A stretch of DNA of 64,000 nt from Brasenia schreberi. Lineage: Eukaryota; Streptophyta; Magnoliopsida; Nymphaeales; Cabombaceae. The translations under genes and the position numbers were made by a program. The stretch covers positions 34,831,501-34,895,500 of the forward strand of contig JAYKKT010000091.1 in NCBI GenBank assembly GCA_036023115.1. Reading direction: 5' to 3'. How positions within the stretch are numbered: position 1 is the stretch's first letter; every line of letters begins with the position of its first letter. This document shows, piece by piece, positions 21,260 through 32,618 of this stretch. A model generated the notes under the pieces. It was not told where the DNA came from. It saw nothing but the letters and a program-made list of their open reading frames with translations, and ran no database searches.

Positions 21260-22831
21260 TTTCGTTTCTTGTTTCTCGACGTTTGTTTTGAATCTAATGT
21301 CTGGTATTTTAGTTTCCTAGCTTTTCTTGACACGCTTGACCTTTCTTCAGGTTACTGAGCTTTACTCTTGATCTATAAATCATTATATTTTCTGATCAAA
21401 TTGTTGTTTACTTATCCAAGAAACCTAAGTTAGTTGCATATCAAGGTTTACTTCACAAATAAGACTTTGAGATTCTGGCCTTTTCTTTGAAACACAGGAA
21501 AAGGTCGTGTCTGTTCCTGAAATCTATTTTGCGTCTGTAACTGAAATCTATTAACTATAAGCTATTAAGCATATTCGTTTCTTTAAGAGAATCTCTTTTA
21601 TTTCCCTCTTCTCTTCATCTTCATGCAAACCCTGCTTAGACTTTGTCTTTGCTTCCCGTCTTTGTTTTCGCCGGTTTTCTTCCCTTACCATCACCCAGAA
21701 AGCACGGAAGAGAACTCTCATGAATGAGAGTTACTGCAGTGTCTATGTTCCTTTATGTGTTGGGAAGATAAGAGATGGTGCGGCTCATTGAAAGAGTCTT
21801 ATGGGGCCTACGGTTTCTTTGCTAGAGTAGAGTCCGATGATAATAACCGAATTTTCTTGGCATTTAGGGAAAAGAAAGATAATACGTTATCGTCTTTATT
21901 GAAATACTTGTCACATACTTCCTAGATGCTAATAGAAGATTTGACGTTGGTTCTGATTTTTTACTATATTGTAGTTGAAAAGGATTCAGATACGACCATA
22001 GTTCATTATCCAAAGTTCCAAACTCATTTGTATAAAGCTCGAGAATAGAAGTTCGTCTCCACAGTTATTGCCCATACATAGCTTTTTCTTTTTTGGATCG
22101 GCAAGCTGGGTGAGGCAGACTAGTAGATGCAGCCCTGGGTATTGAACTCCTGACCTTCTATCAGAGAATCAAATCCCTAGTCAGTGAGCTTTGCACCTGT
22201 TGGATCAGCCTCTGTACAGTTTCTTTATATTCTTATACTACAAATATCATATCCAAGACCTCTAGGGAACACATCCCAAGAGTGAGATGTTGAAAACTGT
22301 CATAATGTTAAGATTTGAAGTTGTACCGGTTATGGTTCATTGAAGACGCATCTCAGCATTACTAAAAAAGTAACTGTCCTTAGTGAAAACATTATTTTTG
22401 GACCATCAGACCTGATCCAGCAGAACTAAAACGTCAACTCATTAACAGTGACTAACTATTTTATGCACAGAAATATGGCCCGTAATACGTGGTGGCCGAC
22501 TATCGTTGTAGATCATAATGATTAACATAACTAGATCTTCCGTGTATTTGCAGACTTTGAGTATCTGATAGACTGATAACGCTTTTTAGTATTCAAAATG
22601 TATAATTCATAGCATCAAAATATTTATTTCATCAGATGCTGACAATCAAAAAAAGAAAAATGGTCTCCAGCATACAGCTTTGTTTTTCTCTGCTGATTTC
22701 TTTCATTAGATTCTTGAACTGATTGTCCATTGGTTTCAGACCGTGGGTTTTGATTTTTCAATATTGGGCAACTATTGTTCAGATAGAATCATAGTAGCAT
22801 CTTGATTCTTGGTGACGGACAGGAAGGATCT
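19301..22831 (+). other. Upstream region of the DUF716 gene
   Basis: No protein-coding gene is supported. The region holds a long (CT)n tract (21172-21255). It ends with an acceptor-like GGTTTCAG at about 22739, shortly before the ATG at 22832. A transcribed but untranslated leader with an intron is plausible but not shown by the sequence alone. A short AT-rich segment around 19680-19870 shares AACTGGTATAT and CAAATCTCAA with 29284-29490. Confidence 0.4.
21172..21255. repeat. (CT)n microsatellite, about 42 units
   Basis: An uninterrupted CT run about 1.6 kb before the DUF716 start codon. Polypyrimidine tracts are common in plant 5' leaders. The open frames of Ser-Leu or Arg-Glu repeats over it are artefacts. 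Confidence 0.97.
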
Positions 22832-25800
22832 ATGGGATCATTCAGGGGGCATGCACTGCCAGGGTCACTCTTCTTTATAGTTGGGGTTTGGCATATGTTG
22901 AGTTCTGTGGATAGATATGTCTCAAACCCTAAATCTTTTAGGATGAGGGTGTGGAACCCAGTTCCTGGTTTCGGTGGCAAGTTGAAGTACGCTGAGCTCT
23001 ATGTTATTGCTGTTGGGTCGTTTATTGACATGTGCATAGAATTCTTATACTCAACTCACTTGAAGTTCTTCGTCGATGGAGTTCTCAATCCTTCGCATAT
23101 GAATGATTTTGAACATGCTGGAATGCTCCTCATGTTCTTTATATTTAGGCTTGTCTCCATCTTCAGTGAGAAAACAAGGTACGCTGGCTTCATCCAATAA
23201 TATTTACATTATTCTTATGTTATTGCAATTCCCTGCATGCCTTCTCAATGATGGAATACACAAATCTGCAATATGATTCAAATATGCATTTTTGAGGTCG
23301 TGCAAACTGCAAATCTTGTGGCAAGAACAGTATGGTCACACGATTCTGTACCAATTATTCAAAAATTGGAATGCCGTTGAATTTTACTGGATGCAATCTT
23401 ACGCACCTTTGTAAAGTTGTTGTGTTTGTATTTTTCTTTGTAGGTATTCAAGGATAGACATTGTTGTGCTTGAAGTTTATGTCGTCTCACATAATATTCT
23501 TTTAGCACTAAAGAAGCCAGGGAAGAAATTCCACTTAGGAGCAGTTATTGCAGCTTCTACAAGGATGAGTCAGATATAGTGCTGTAAGGTGCATGCGGAG
23601 CATTATTAGCTCATCTGGCAGGGTGCCTTGTAGGTGGTGAGTTCGATTCGTGAGGTGTGCATGTGTGTGTGTGGTAGGCTTCGGCCTCCTGTTGTAACCG
23701 AAAAGAATATATAATGCTGTAAGGTTGTTGCCATGAAGAATAATATCACCTGTACAACATATGATAATTGGTACTAGAACAGTTTAAGTTGGAAAAATGT
23801 TGCCTTTCCTTATCAGCCTTCCAATTTCAATAAGCTATTGGCTTTCATCTTCAGAGTTCAGCTGAAAGAGTCAAAAGAATATGAAATGCTACAGAAATAA
23901 CTGGACTTTATGGATGAGAGTTTTACTAAATCTTATAACTTCTACCTTCTTATTTGAGAAGGATATCTTTGAGGAGGAAGCGGACAGTGTTGAGGACCTG
24001 TTGACGAAGAAAGTGCATCGTATTGTGTACCACCAATTTTGGCCTTATTAATTCTATCTAGTGTGTTTGTAGCAACACATGATATTTATTGATCTAGAAA
24101 AAGCTTACAATAGGATACTGAGTTTGGTTCTTTGGAGAACCTTTGAAAAAAGAGGTATCCCATTGACATATATTAACCTTATAGGAGACATGTACGATTT
24201 ATAGGAGACATGTACGATGGTGCAAAAATGTGTGAGGACTCATGAAAGAATGACAGACTACTTTGAAGTTAATATTGGGTTACATCAAGGATCAACTTTA
24301 AGTCTATACTTATTTATAATAGTAATTGATGAGTTAACAAAACATATTCAAGATGAAGTACCTTGGTGTATGTTATTTGCAAATGACATTGTGTTAGTGG
24401 AGGAGTCTAAGGAAAAAGTTAATAGAAAATTGGAACTATGGAGAGAAGCATTAGAAAGCAAAGGCCTCCGACTTAGTAGAACAAAGACAGAATATATGGA
24501 ACATAAGTTTGATCATTTGGTTACTTCAGAGGACATAGAAATTAAAATTGGTACACATTGCATTCCCTAAAAGGAAAGTTTTAAATTCCTAGGTTCAATG
24601 TTTCAGAGTGATGGAAGAATTGATGGAGATGTTACGCATAGTGTTACACATAGAATTAATGCTGTTTGGTTAAAATGGAGAGGAGCATCAGGTATTCTTT
24701 GTGATAAGAAGATACTATTAAAGTTAAAAGGTAAATATTATAGAGCAGCAATTAGACCTCCCATGTTTTATGGTTATGAGTGTTGGGCAGTTAACCATCA
24801 ACATGTACAAAAGATGTCTGTGACAGGAATGAAGATGTTGAGATGGATGAGTGGTCATACAAGAAAAAATTGTATACAAAATGAGGTTATTAGAAACAAA
24901 TTAGGAGTGACACCAATAGAGGATAAAATGAGAGAATATCGTTTAAGATGGTTTGGACATATAGAAAGAAGATCATAAGAAGAACCTTTAAGAAGGTATG
25001 AGAAACTAAATTTGGAAAGTATTAAAAGAGGTAGAGGACGACCACAAAAGTGTTGGAAAGAAATAATAAAGAATGATCTAGCTTATTGTGAGTTACATGC
25101 TAACATGGCACGTGATAGAGCTCTGCGGAAACAAAGAATCCATGTAGCCGACCTCGTCTAGTATGAGAAAAGGCTTAGTTGTTGTTGTTGTGTTTGTAGC
25201 AACAAATAGACATTAAGACAAGAGACTTCTCCATTTAATTTAACCTGTCACAACTGTCAGACCAGATTCTTTTTGTGGTAGTCTAAATCATTCTGGTTGG
25301 ATCTATAAATGAAGATTATTTGCATTATATGATTCTTTAGAATCTATACCCTCCACCTTGGTACTTTGATGCTATTCCAGACAGTACATTCTACTATGTT
25401 ACAATGACAAGAGCCGTCACACTGCCAGATACATGCCCCACCAGGGTCAATCTCGCAAGTCCTGCCCATGGACTCGGTGTGTGACGAAAACAGCATGTAG
25501 TAATCTTTTGCAATTTGATCCTGAATTCTACCTTGTCTGCCTGCTTGCAGTTATCTTCCACTGCCGGAAGGAGCACTATGCTTAATTGCTGCTACTGCCT
25601 TCTGTGCCGAGTACCTTCTCTTCTACTTCCACTCAACAGCCCACACTGGTCTCGAGGGCTACTACCACTTCCTCCTCATCCTCCTCATCCTCCTCTGCAT
25701 TCTGTCCTCCATTGCTGGGGCTATTTTTCCGACCAGTTTCCCAGTTGAGCTCTTAAATGGGATTGGCATCACTCTTCAAGGCCTCTGGTTCTATCAGACA

Positions 25801-26034
25801 GCTTTCACGCTCTATGGCTCAATGATGCCAAAGGGGTGCCAGTTAAAGCTCAATGATGTTGTTTGCCGACAAAAAGGATTTGAAATCCGGGGAGAACTGC
25901 TTGCTAACTTCCAGCTTTTCATCTCCACATTAGCTGTTATCATCGCTGTGATTATATTCTATCGGTTGGCCATGTCCCAGCATCCCTATACACAGAGCTT
26001 GCACACCGTATCTGAGGATTCTGAGACAGGTTGA
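22832..26034 (+). CDS. DUF716 / TMEM45-type multi-pass membrane protein
   Basis: Two exons, 22832-23178 and 25551-26034, join in phase across GT...AG to give a 276-residue protein, near the usual length for this family. It starts [18 protein letters not shown], and the family marks [39 protein letters not shown] and [18 protein letters not shown] follow in exon 1. Exon 2 has [52 protein letters not shown] and [11 protein letters not shown]. Several hydrophobic segments predict about six or seven membrane spans. Plant members are annotated as TMEM45/DUF716 or viral-response family proteins; biochemical function is unknown. The start is chosen from family alignment. The 2.4-kb intron holds an RTE LINE insertion, but exons and splice sites are intact. 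Confidence 0.93.
24078..25188 (+). mobile_element. 5'-truncated RTE-type LINE in the DUF716 intron
   Basis: The insertion encodes the C-terminal half of a non-LTR reverse transcriptase in pieces: [20 protein letters not shown], then an altered catalytic motif region ([10 protein letters not shown], where FADD is usual), and the downstream [19 protein letters not shown] and [10 protein letters not shown] blocks. It ends in AGGCTTAGTTGTTGTTG, the (TTG)n tail of plant RTE elements. A 16-bp target duplication, TGTGTTTGTAGCAACA, lies at 24062-24077 and 25189-25204. A stop near 24568 and loss of the 5' half make it inactive. Orientation matches the host gene. Confidence 0.9.
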
Positions 26035-26443
26035 TGGAGAACTTGGATCCTGCTTCATCTTGAGGGCACCATGCTTTGAAATAAACTGATCCCTGCTGGA
26101 GTCAAATACAGGTATACATTTTTTTAATCAGTAACTGACCAAGGCTGCAACATATGTTTATCACATTAAGGATTGAAATGGAAGATATAATCAATGTTAC
26201 ATGGCAGAAAGTGAATGGAGATGGCAGTGGCAACGGCAGGGGCAGGTGTTTGAGATATCGGAGGCTTGGCTAAAAATATGTGCTGCTCCATTCTTCAGTG
26301 ACTAGAGAAAGCTAGGACTAAGATTGTTGTGTGTTTCTTGGTAGGAAGATTGTATTCATTGATTCAAAAACTATAACAAGCTTTTTCTTTTGCAATATTG
26401 GTTTGAAATTAACTATTAGTAATATGAACTCTAATCATTATTG
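26035..26443 (+). other. 3' flank of the DUF716 gene
   Basis: Probable 3' untranslated region and flank. No separate gene is seen. Confidence 0.4.
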
Positions 26444-26863
26444 AATTATGTAAAAGTTTTCATCCGGAGTTGCTGTAGAGAATTTTGAATCGTGAAAGTT
26501 AATAGGCATCTAATGTTGTCACCTGTTGTCTAATCAAGCTTGATTTTCAACTCTGCTACAATTAGAATCTTTATGAGGGAAACTATGTTGATAGCAAGCT
26601 TTTATTTGTTTGAACCCATGGTAGATATGTTAGTTACACTATTAGGAAATCAGAATTATGTAAAAGTTTTCATCCGGAGATGCTGTAGAGAATTTTGAAT
26701 CGTGAAAGGTTAATAGGCATCTCATGTTGTCACCTGTTGTCTAATCAAGCTTGATTTTCAACTCTGCTACAATTAGAATCTTTATGAGGGAAACTATGTT
26801 GATAGCAAGCTTTTATTTGTTTGAACCCGTGGTAGATATGTTAGTTACATTGTTAGGAAATCA
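26444..26863. repeat. 210-bp tandem duplication
   Basis: Units 26444-26653 and 26654-26863 begin AATTATGTAAAAGTTTTCATCCGG and differ at only a handful of bases. The copy offset is 210 bases throughout. No coding content is recognised. Confidence 0.93.
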
Positions 26864-27042
26864 TGCCGATGACCAGTGAGGTATGCAGAGAGTATCGAAT
26901 CAGTTTATCACGATTTTTGCATGCGGCTTTCCCAATTCATGTTCCAGAATTGTAGAGAACAATCCGTATCGGGGCAATTTTCTCGGTGAGCTTCGCCTTG
27001 CAGCTTGCTTTCCACTGTAATTGTCAATGTAGCACATGTTTC

Positions 27043-27142
27043 AGAATCAAGAGAGCCTGAAAGATGACCTTCCAATAATAGTGGTTCACTGCCATTAAGG
27101 ATTTGGTCACTTCAAGGTCATCTTTCAGGCGCTCATGATTCT
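27043..27142. ncRNA. miRNA-like hairpin candidate
   Basis: Arms 27043-27071 and 27114-27142 are 29 bases each and pair with two mismatches, including a perfect 17-bp core (GCCTGAAAGATGACCTT with its complement). The loop is 42 bases and CCAA/TTGG pairs inside it. This size and pairing are typical of a young plant miRNA precursor. The arms match no miRNA family I can name; likeness to miR169 is superficial. The transcribed strand is unknown. It could instead be a small MITE. Confidence 0.45.
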
Positions 27143-29220
27143 TTTGAATGTAATGTCATCAATGTCATGCATGAAGGATATGGTGATGGATTCCAAGCAA
27201 CTTTATGTATCTAAACTCTTGATTCTTTTGAATCAAATCCTGAAACCGGATTTTCTAAGATCCATCTCCGGCTGCCATAGTCGTGTAGGGCATGATTAAT
27301 TTTTTTAGGTTGTTGCGCAGCGAAACAATTATCATATTAATGACATGACCCTGTAGTTGTGCCCCTCGGAGCACATAAACTCTGACCTGCATTGCACGAG
27401 GGATATTGTCTCCTGGTATGTCAGTCTAGTTTCGATTTTAGGTCATTCAGCTTGAAGGCCTCTGAGACAATTTCCTAGTCATGATTAGTTGCACTTTGGC
27501 ATGATCTCACTTTCCCAACGTGAACCTACATTTGTCAAGGAAGGTTTCAGAGAAAATCATTCTATTAGTGCGCAATGAACATGCCGATGGAACATAGAAA
27601 AATCATGTTCAATGAGCAGGTCACTCAAAACTTTTCTTCTTTCTTTTCTTTCTAAGAATCAGTTAAGCAGGCCACTACCAGATGCATGCCTTCAATACGA
27701 GGCATATGAAGGTTTTTTACAGAGACAGACTAATGAAGAATTCCTTTTCTGCTTTTTGGATCGAGAGGCCTAAACAATGTCTTTTCGCCACCTTTAAGCA
27801 CCCATTTAACTACAAGCCTTTGGATTAGAATCCTTGATCCATCATGTCCTCTCTACTGCACATTTAAGATATGAATGGACCAGCTTTCTTTAGGGAAAAA
27901 AGAGGGAAAATTCATATATTTGATTGGTTCGACGAGCGCGAATTTGGTGACAGACAAGTGGGCCTAGTCAACCAGTTATTAACAAAGAAATGCGGTTGGA
28001 GCCTGCCATCCCCTGTGAGCAAGGCAGCAGCCATAGTTTATATGCTGCAGAGCAGGTCATGTCTTCTAATATTACTTCAGCTTTTCAATGTATTACCAGG
28101 CATGCTCGTCTTTGAGAAATCAATCAAATTATTTAGTTTATGGGCCATAATGTGCATGTTTGTGTGTCGCGACAATCAGTCCCTTACCTTGATATGTTGG
28201 TTTTGGCCTGTGTAGGGGTAGCAATATCAACCTGACCCACGTGTACGCTACTAACCCCGTGTAGGGACAAGCGGGTCGGCATGGGTTTTGGGTTTTTCGG
28301 TCCCATATCGAAGAGAAGAAATAAGTGAGGGAGCGCGAGTCATCATAAAAAATACAACAGATACTTTTAATAACTTGTGCATGTTCTAAAGAATTGTTAT
28401 GAATGCAGGCCGAGTTCTGGAGGGACGCGAAGCCGGTCCAACTTACCCCATTGTCATTCTATGCCTGTGCATGATAGAGAGTCCTGCCATAAAAACCCAT
28501 ATCAAGATCTTGGACTAAAATGGATAAAAATAAGAAAATTAGCTTTCTTTCTGGCTGCAATGCTGAGATCTTGCAGTGTCAGTATAGAAGCTCAAAGTTC
28601 ATACCGCATACCCTGTTTGAGCTCATCTATTGTCTGCCAATCTGAGCTGAGTGCAGGATTATGAGCCCCAGACCAGGTGAGCTTGACTCAATTTTGCAAG
28701 TAAAAGTTTCAATTTTAACATAAGCTGTACTAGCTCACTTGCTACCCGTTGGGTTGACATTTTCTTGGACTTGTTGCAATCTATATACAAGCCGAGCAGA
28801 GCCAACAAACCTATTCCTATTTGGCTTGTCTGGTCATACCAAGTTTGCTCGTCATTCTGGCCACTACGCGAACCCGGCTAACCGAATGACGACGAACCAA
28901 GATGATCCAACTAGCCAAGCAGCTTTGGCCTTGCACGTCAATGTGACTGTATCAATATTTTAACTGAGATGACTATGATGTAGTTCATTTTTTGTATAGA
29001 ATTTTCTTTTATACCATGTCATATTCAATTGGGACATTATTGTTATCCAATTGACTGATCCTATATCACTTCGTACTCGATTCCCACTTGTTTCCAGTTC
29101 AATTTCCATATCATCACTTTCCATTTGATTCCTGTCTCACTTCTCATTTGATTGTCTCACTACCTCATTGTCATTGCCTTGCTTTGTGCTTTCCTTAATT
29201 TTTCAAAATAGGTCTGTTTA
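27143..29220. other. Intergenic, no gene seen
   Basis: Several short open frames occur but none shows family features or plausible exon structure. No repeat above background was recognised. Confidence 0.4.
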
Positions 29221-29221
29221 T

Positions 29222-29222
29222 G

Positions 29223-29285
<63 letters not shown>

Positions 29286-29396
29286 AACTGGTATATGCTA
29301 GCACCTGTGTTAGGCTCATGTAAATAAATTGTACCTGCAAAAGTACACATACTTTTTACTTTATATATTTAAATCTCAACCACCCATCACCAAATA

Positions 29397-29445
<49 letters not shown>

Positions 29446-29535
29446 GATTGAGATTTGTTTTAATTTACTAACACAACATATATTAGTTTCTCCCTCTCCC
29501 TCTCTCTTTATATATATATATATATATATATATAT
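29222..29535. repeat. Large palindrome with (TA)n/(GA)n arms, MITE-like core
   Basis: The left side reads (TA)n, (GA)n, GAAACTGGTATATG. The right side mirrors it as CATATATTAGTTTC, (TC)n, (TA)n. The core between about 29284 and 29490 also contains matching CAAATCTCAACC and GATTGAGATTTG. An internal (AT)n tract is at 29401-29442. It resembles an inverted-repeat element whose ends lie in, or carry, microsatellite. Confidence 0.65.
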
Positions 29536-31380
29536 GAACAGTCTGTTCTTTAGTTTGAAACATAAAGAACTTGATTCATGACTTGGAAACAATACTAACC
29601 TCTTTGTCCTTTGTTAACTGTAGGAAGTAGTAACATTGGAAGAGAGGAATCAGCACTTTGCGTCTAAGAAAGAAAGAAAGCAAACCAATTTGGGCAGAGG
29701 ACAGTCATCAATTTGGAGACACTTTGGTTCAAAGAAAAAGAAAAGTGTGTGATTGCCTGAAACCCATGGATGCTTATGCACTTTAAGCAACTTGCAGGGG
29801 CTCATTAGCCAGATCATGAACCTTGAAAGCCGAACAGATGCAAGTCCCACCACATGCTCAAAGAGTAATAAATTCCCACCGTCGAGTTCTCCGTCTGCGA
29901 CTATTCGCTGGTGACTGGTTTGAATACTAGGAATATGCAACTCATATTCATGTCAGAGGGTGCAATGCCCTAATGTTTGGGTGCATTAACACAGAGACCA
30001 ATAAGATGGTGTCTCTGCCCTTGATAAAGTTTTGGTTCAAAGAACCAAACTCATTACCATCAATCTGGCAGCACACTGACACAAGTGGGCCTAGTGTGAA
30101 CCCCACAGCTTGGGGTGTTGGTTCTGTCCAGGACAAGCTCCCTTGTGAGGCTCGGTGCCGAAAAAGTAAACCGAAAATTGGCATCCAAGTTGAGAACCAA
30201 AGTGTTCCTTTTCTTCTTTACCTGCAGAAACTCCGGGTTGATGGAAGATCCCGGCTCAGGTGAGGATACTTTGCAAGGTTACGAAGAACTTCAGGGCGTT
30301 GCAGGTAAAACTGCAAGGCCCCCGATCGCCCGTCCCGGCCATTTGGCATGTAGAACAATGCTGCTGCCTATACAACCACTTAGATTGAAACCCTCGGCCA
30401 CCATCTTGTGCACTGCAGAAAATGAGACTCTGGCCTGCCAACTCAGACGAGTTGCTTTTTCTTCTCTCTTTTTTTCTTTTCAAAAAAGAACCTAGAATGC
30501 GTACTGTTCCTATTGAACCTGTGCATGCTCCATTTACATCAGCGACTTTGTGAGAGTTAGTATTTAATATGAAAAATGCTAGACCAGTTGTATCACATGG
30601 TGGAAAAGTTTTCGTCTTCACTTTGGTTCATATTTTCTGAGGTTGACTGTAGTTGCAAGGAATACATATGATGACACTAACTAGGATTGTGAAGGGATAT
30701 GATACTGCAATTGCGCATCTTTTCTCTCTCTCTCTCTCTCTCTCTCCAGCATTTTTATGTAAAGGGTGTAGGTCTATTCTCATCAACTTTACGTTACAAG
30801 AAGTTTGAACTGTAATAGCATGGAATTGCATCAATATTGGCAGTCGCTTAACTCTCTTTACAATTGAATATCGAGAGAAAGAAGAAGAACAGAACCAGTT
30901 CAAGCTATTAGCTAAGGGCCAGACTTGCCAGCTCTTTCTTCCGTGTCAAAGTCGCCGGTGAAAGCTTTCTGTAAACAAACAGAATCGCAGGCCTAGTTAG
31001 AGATTAAAGACGCATTTTCTGGAGTTCAAGCACACTGGAGAATGATGGTTGGAATCAAATGCAAGAACAATACTGTTTGTGAGAAGCATAACGTGGGGAG
31101 GGATTCAAATGGGCATAAAAGCAAGTTGGAGTGGAGGAACAGTAGATTCATACCCGAGCGCTATTCAGTTCAGAGATGACATAATCCTTGTTATTCCTTT
31201 TGACTCCGAAAGGACAAACATGTTCCCAAGCTTGGGCACCATTACTTAAATATCCAACTGTCCTCCCAACAACAAATTTCTTTCCACTTTTAGCCCCTTT
31301 CTTACTTTAAATGACAATATAACTCTTACAGAAGTAATGGACCGTTCAATTACAGTATTCCTTCATAGGGGAAGGAAGCC
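29536..31380. other. Intergenic, no gene seen
   Basis: Overlapping open frames on both strands (29650-30620) share no recognised domain and lack clear exon signals. A short (CT)n run occurs near 30723-30747. Confidence 0.4.
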
Positions 31381-31409
31381 ATTTTCTTAATTATAGCGTG
31401 GAATTTATT

Positions 31410-31429
31410 CCCCCCCCCCCCCCCCCCCC
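31410..31429. repeat. (C)20 homopolymer
   Basis: Twenty consecutive C, followed by ACA and a run of A. Long C runs are rare in plant DNA. Confidence 0.9.
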
Positions 31430-31508
31430 ACAAAAAAAAAGAAAGAAATAAGAAACGTTTAAAAAAGAAAAGTTCACCAGGACATTTGATCCTAGCGAGG
31501 GTCGAAGT

Positions 31509-31510
<2 letters not shown>

Positions 31511-31553
<43 letters not shown>
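31511..31553. repeat. (TA)n microsatellite
   Basis: About 21 uninterrupted TA units in intergenic DNA. Confidence 0.95.
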
Positions 31554-31558
<5 letters not shown>

Positions 31559-31821
31559 GTAATTAAATTGTGTTTTTTTATCGTTCTAATACTGAAAACC
31601 ACTATCATTTTTCTATTTCAGAATGTAATTTACCTAAGCTTACGTTTTTTAAGGGGCATTTGCATTACGAGCATTGGTTAAAAAAATAAGCATTTGTTTT
31701 TATCAGAATTGTTAATTTCCTTATCAAACGTTTTAGCATATTTGAGACTTTAAGACCCGAAGCTTTAATCACGATCAGTTCATTATTTTTTCCCTCTTTT
31801 TTGGTTTTCTACACATACATA

Positions 31822-31823
<2 letters not shown>

Positions 31824-31918
<95 letters not shown>
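31824..31918. repeat. (TA)n microsatellite, about 46 units
   Basis: The longest TA tract in the window. The Tyr-Ile repeat frames over it are artefacts. Confidence 0.96.
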
Positions 31919-31920
<2 letters not shown>

Positions 31921-32591
31921 GTTGCAAAAAATGGGGCCTCATCCCTTTATTGTGGGCCTGATGTAATCATCTTCGGAGTTCGCTTAGGAAACTTAGCTGA
32001 GATCACGAGCTGGAGATGGCCCAACTCGAGCAGCTGATATCCACAGGGTAAACTACCACCTCATAGTTTACCTTTATTGTTCTCTCTCTTTTATTTATAT
32101 ATATATTCTTTTTACTAAAGGAACACGCTGAAAATTTCCAGATTATCCTTGGTAATTGGTATGCAAAAATACCTATATAAAGGAGATGCGTGAGGCGCGC
32201 ATCTCTCCTGCATTGAAAAAGATGCACTAGGCATCGTCTCTTTATTTTAGAGTGAAGAAATGGAGGGGTGGAGAGGAGAGCTAGACGGTGACAAGCTCTA
32301 ACGGTATGAAAGAATGAAGAGAGTAGGAAGAGAGACAATGATGTCCGACGGATGTCGATAACAAGAAGAGACAAGGCCAAAGGGGTGATGGGAGTGGCCG
32401 ATTTCGGATACACGAGGGAGAGAGAGAGAAAAGTGGGAGGCAGGAGAGAGGGGCGGCGATAAGCGGGTTTCCATTAGTCTTTGTACGAGAAGAGAAAGAG
32501 CACGAAAAAAGAAGAGAAAACAGTGTGATGGATAAACAAGGGTATTATGAAAAAGAGGGTGTGCTCTTAGTAATTTGGGATATATATTAGT

Positions 32592-32618
32592 AATTATTAT
32601 TATTATTATTATTATTAT
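32592..32618. repeat. (ATT)n microsatellite
   Basis: Nine trinucleotide units within AT-rich intergenic sequence. Confidence 0.9.

Noticed and set aside
21050..21358. Open frames of Ser-Leu or Arg-Glu repeats
   Set aside because: Artefacts of the (CT)42 microsatellite.
27043..27142. Assignment of the hairpin to miR169
   Set aside because: Only scattered positions agree (GCC, GATGAC), and the core has extra and changed bases. I leave the family open.
29650..30621. Overlapping 78-126-codon frames on both strands
   Set aside because: No recognisable motif, and strands contradict each other. Probably chance open frames in moderate-GC DNA.
31824..31918. CRISPR or satellite interpretation of long repeats
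   Set aside because: The repeats are uninterrupted dinucleotides without spacers, in a plant nuclear context.
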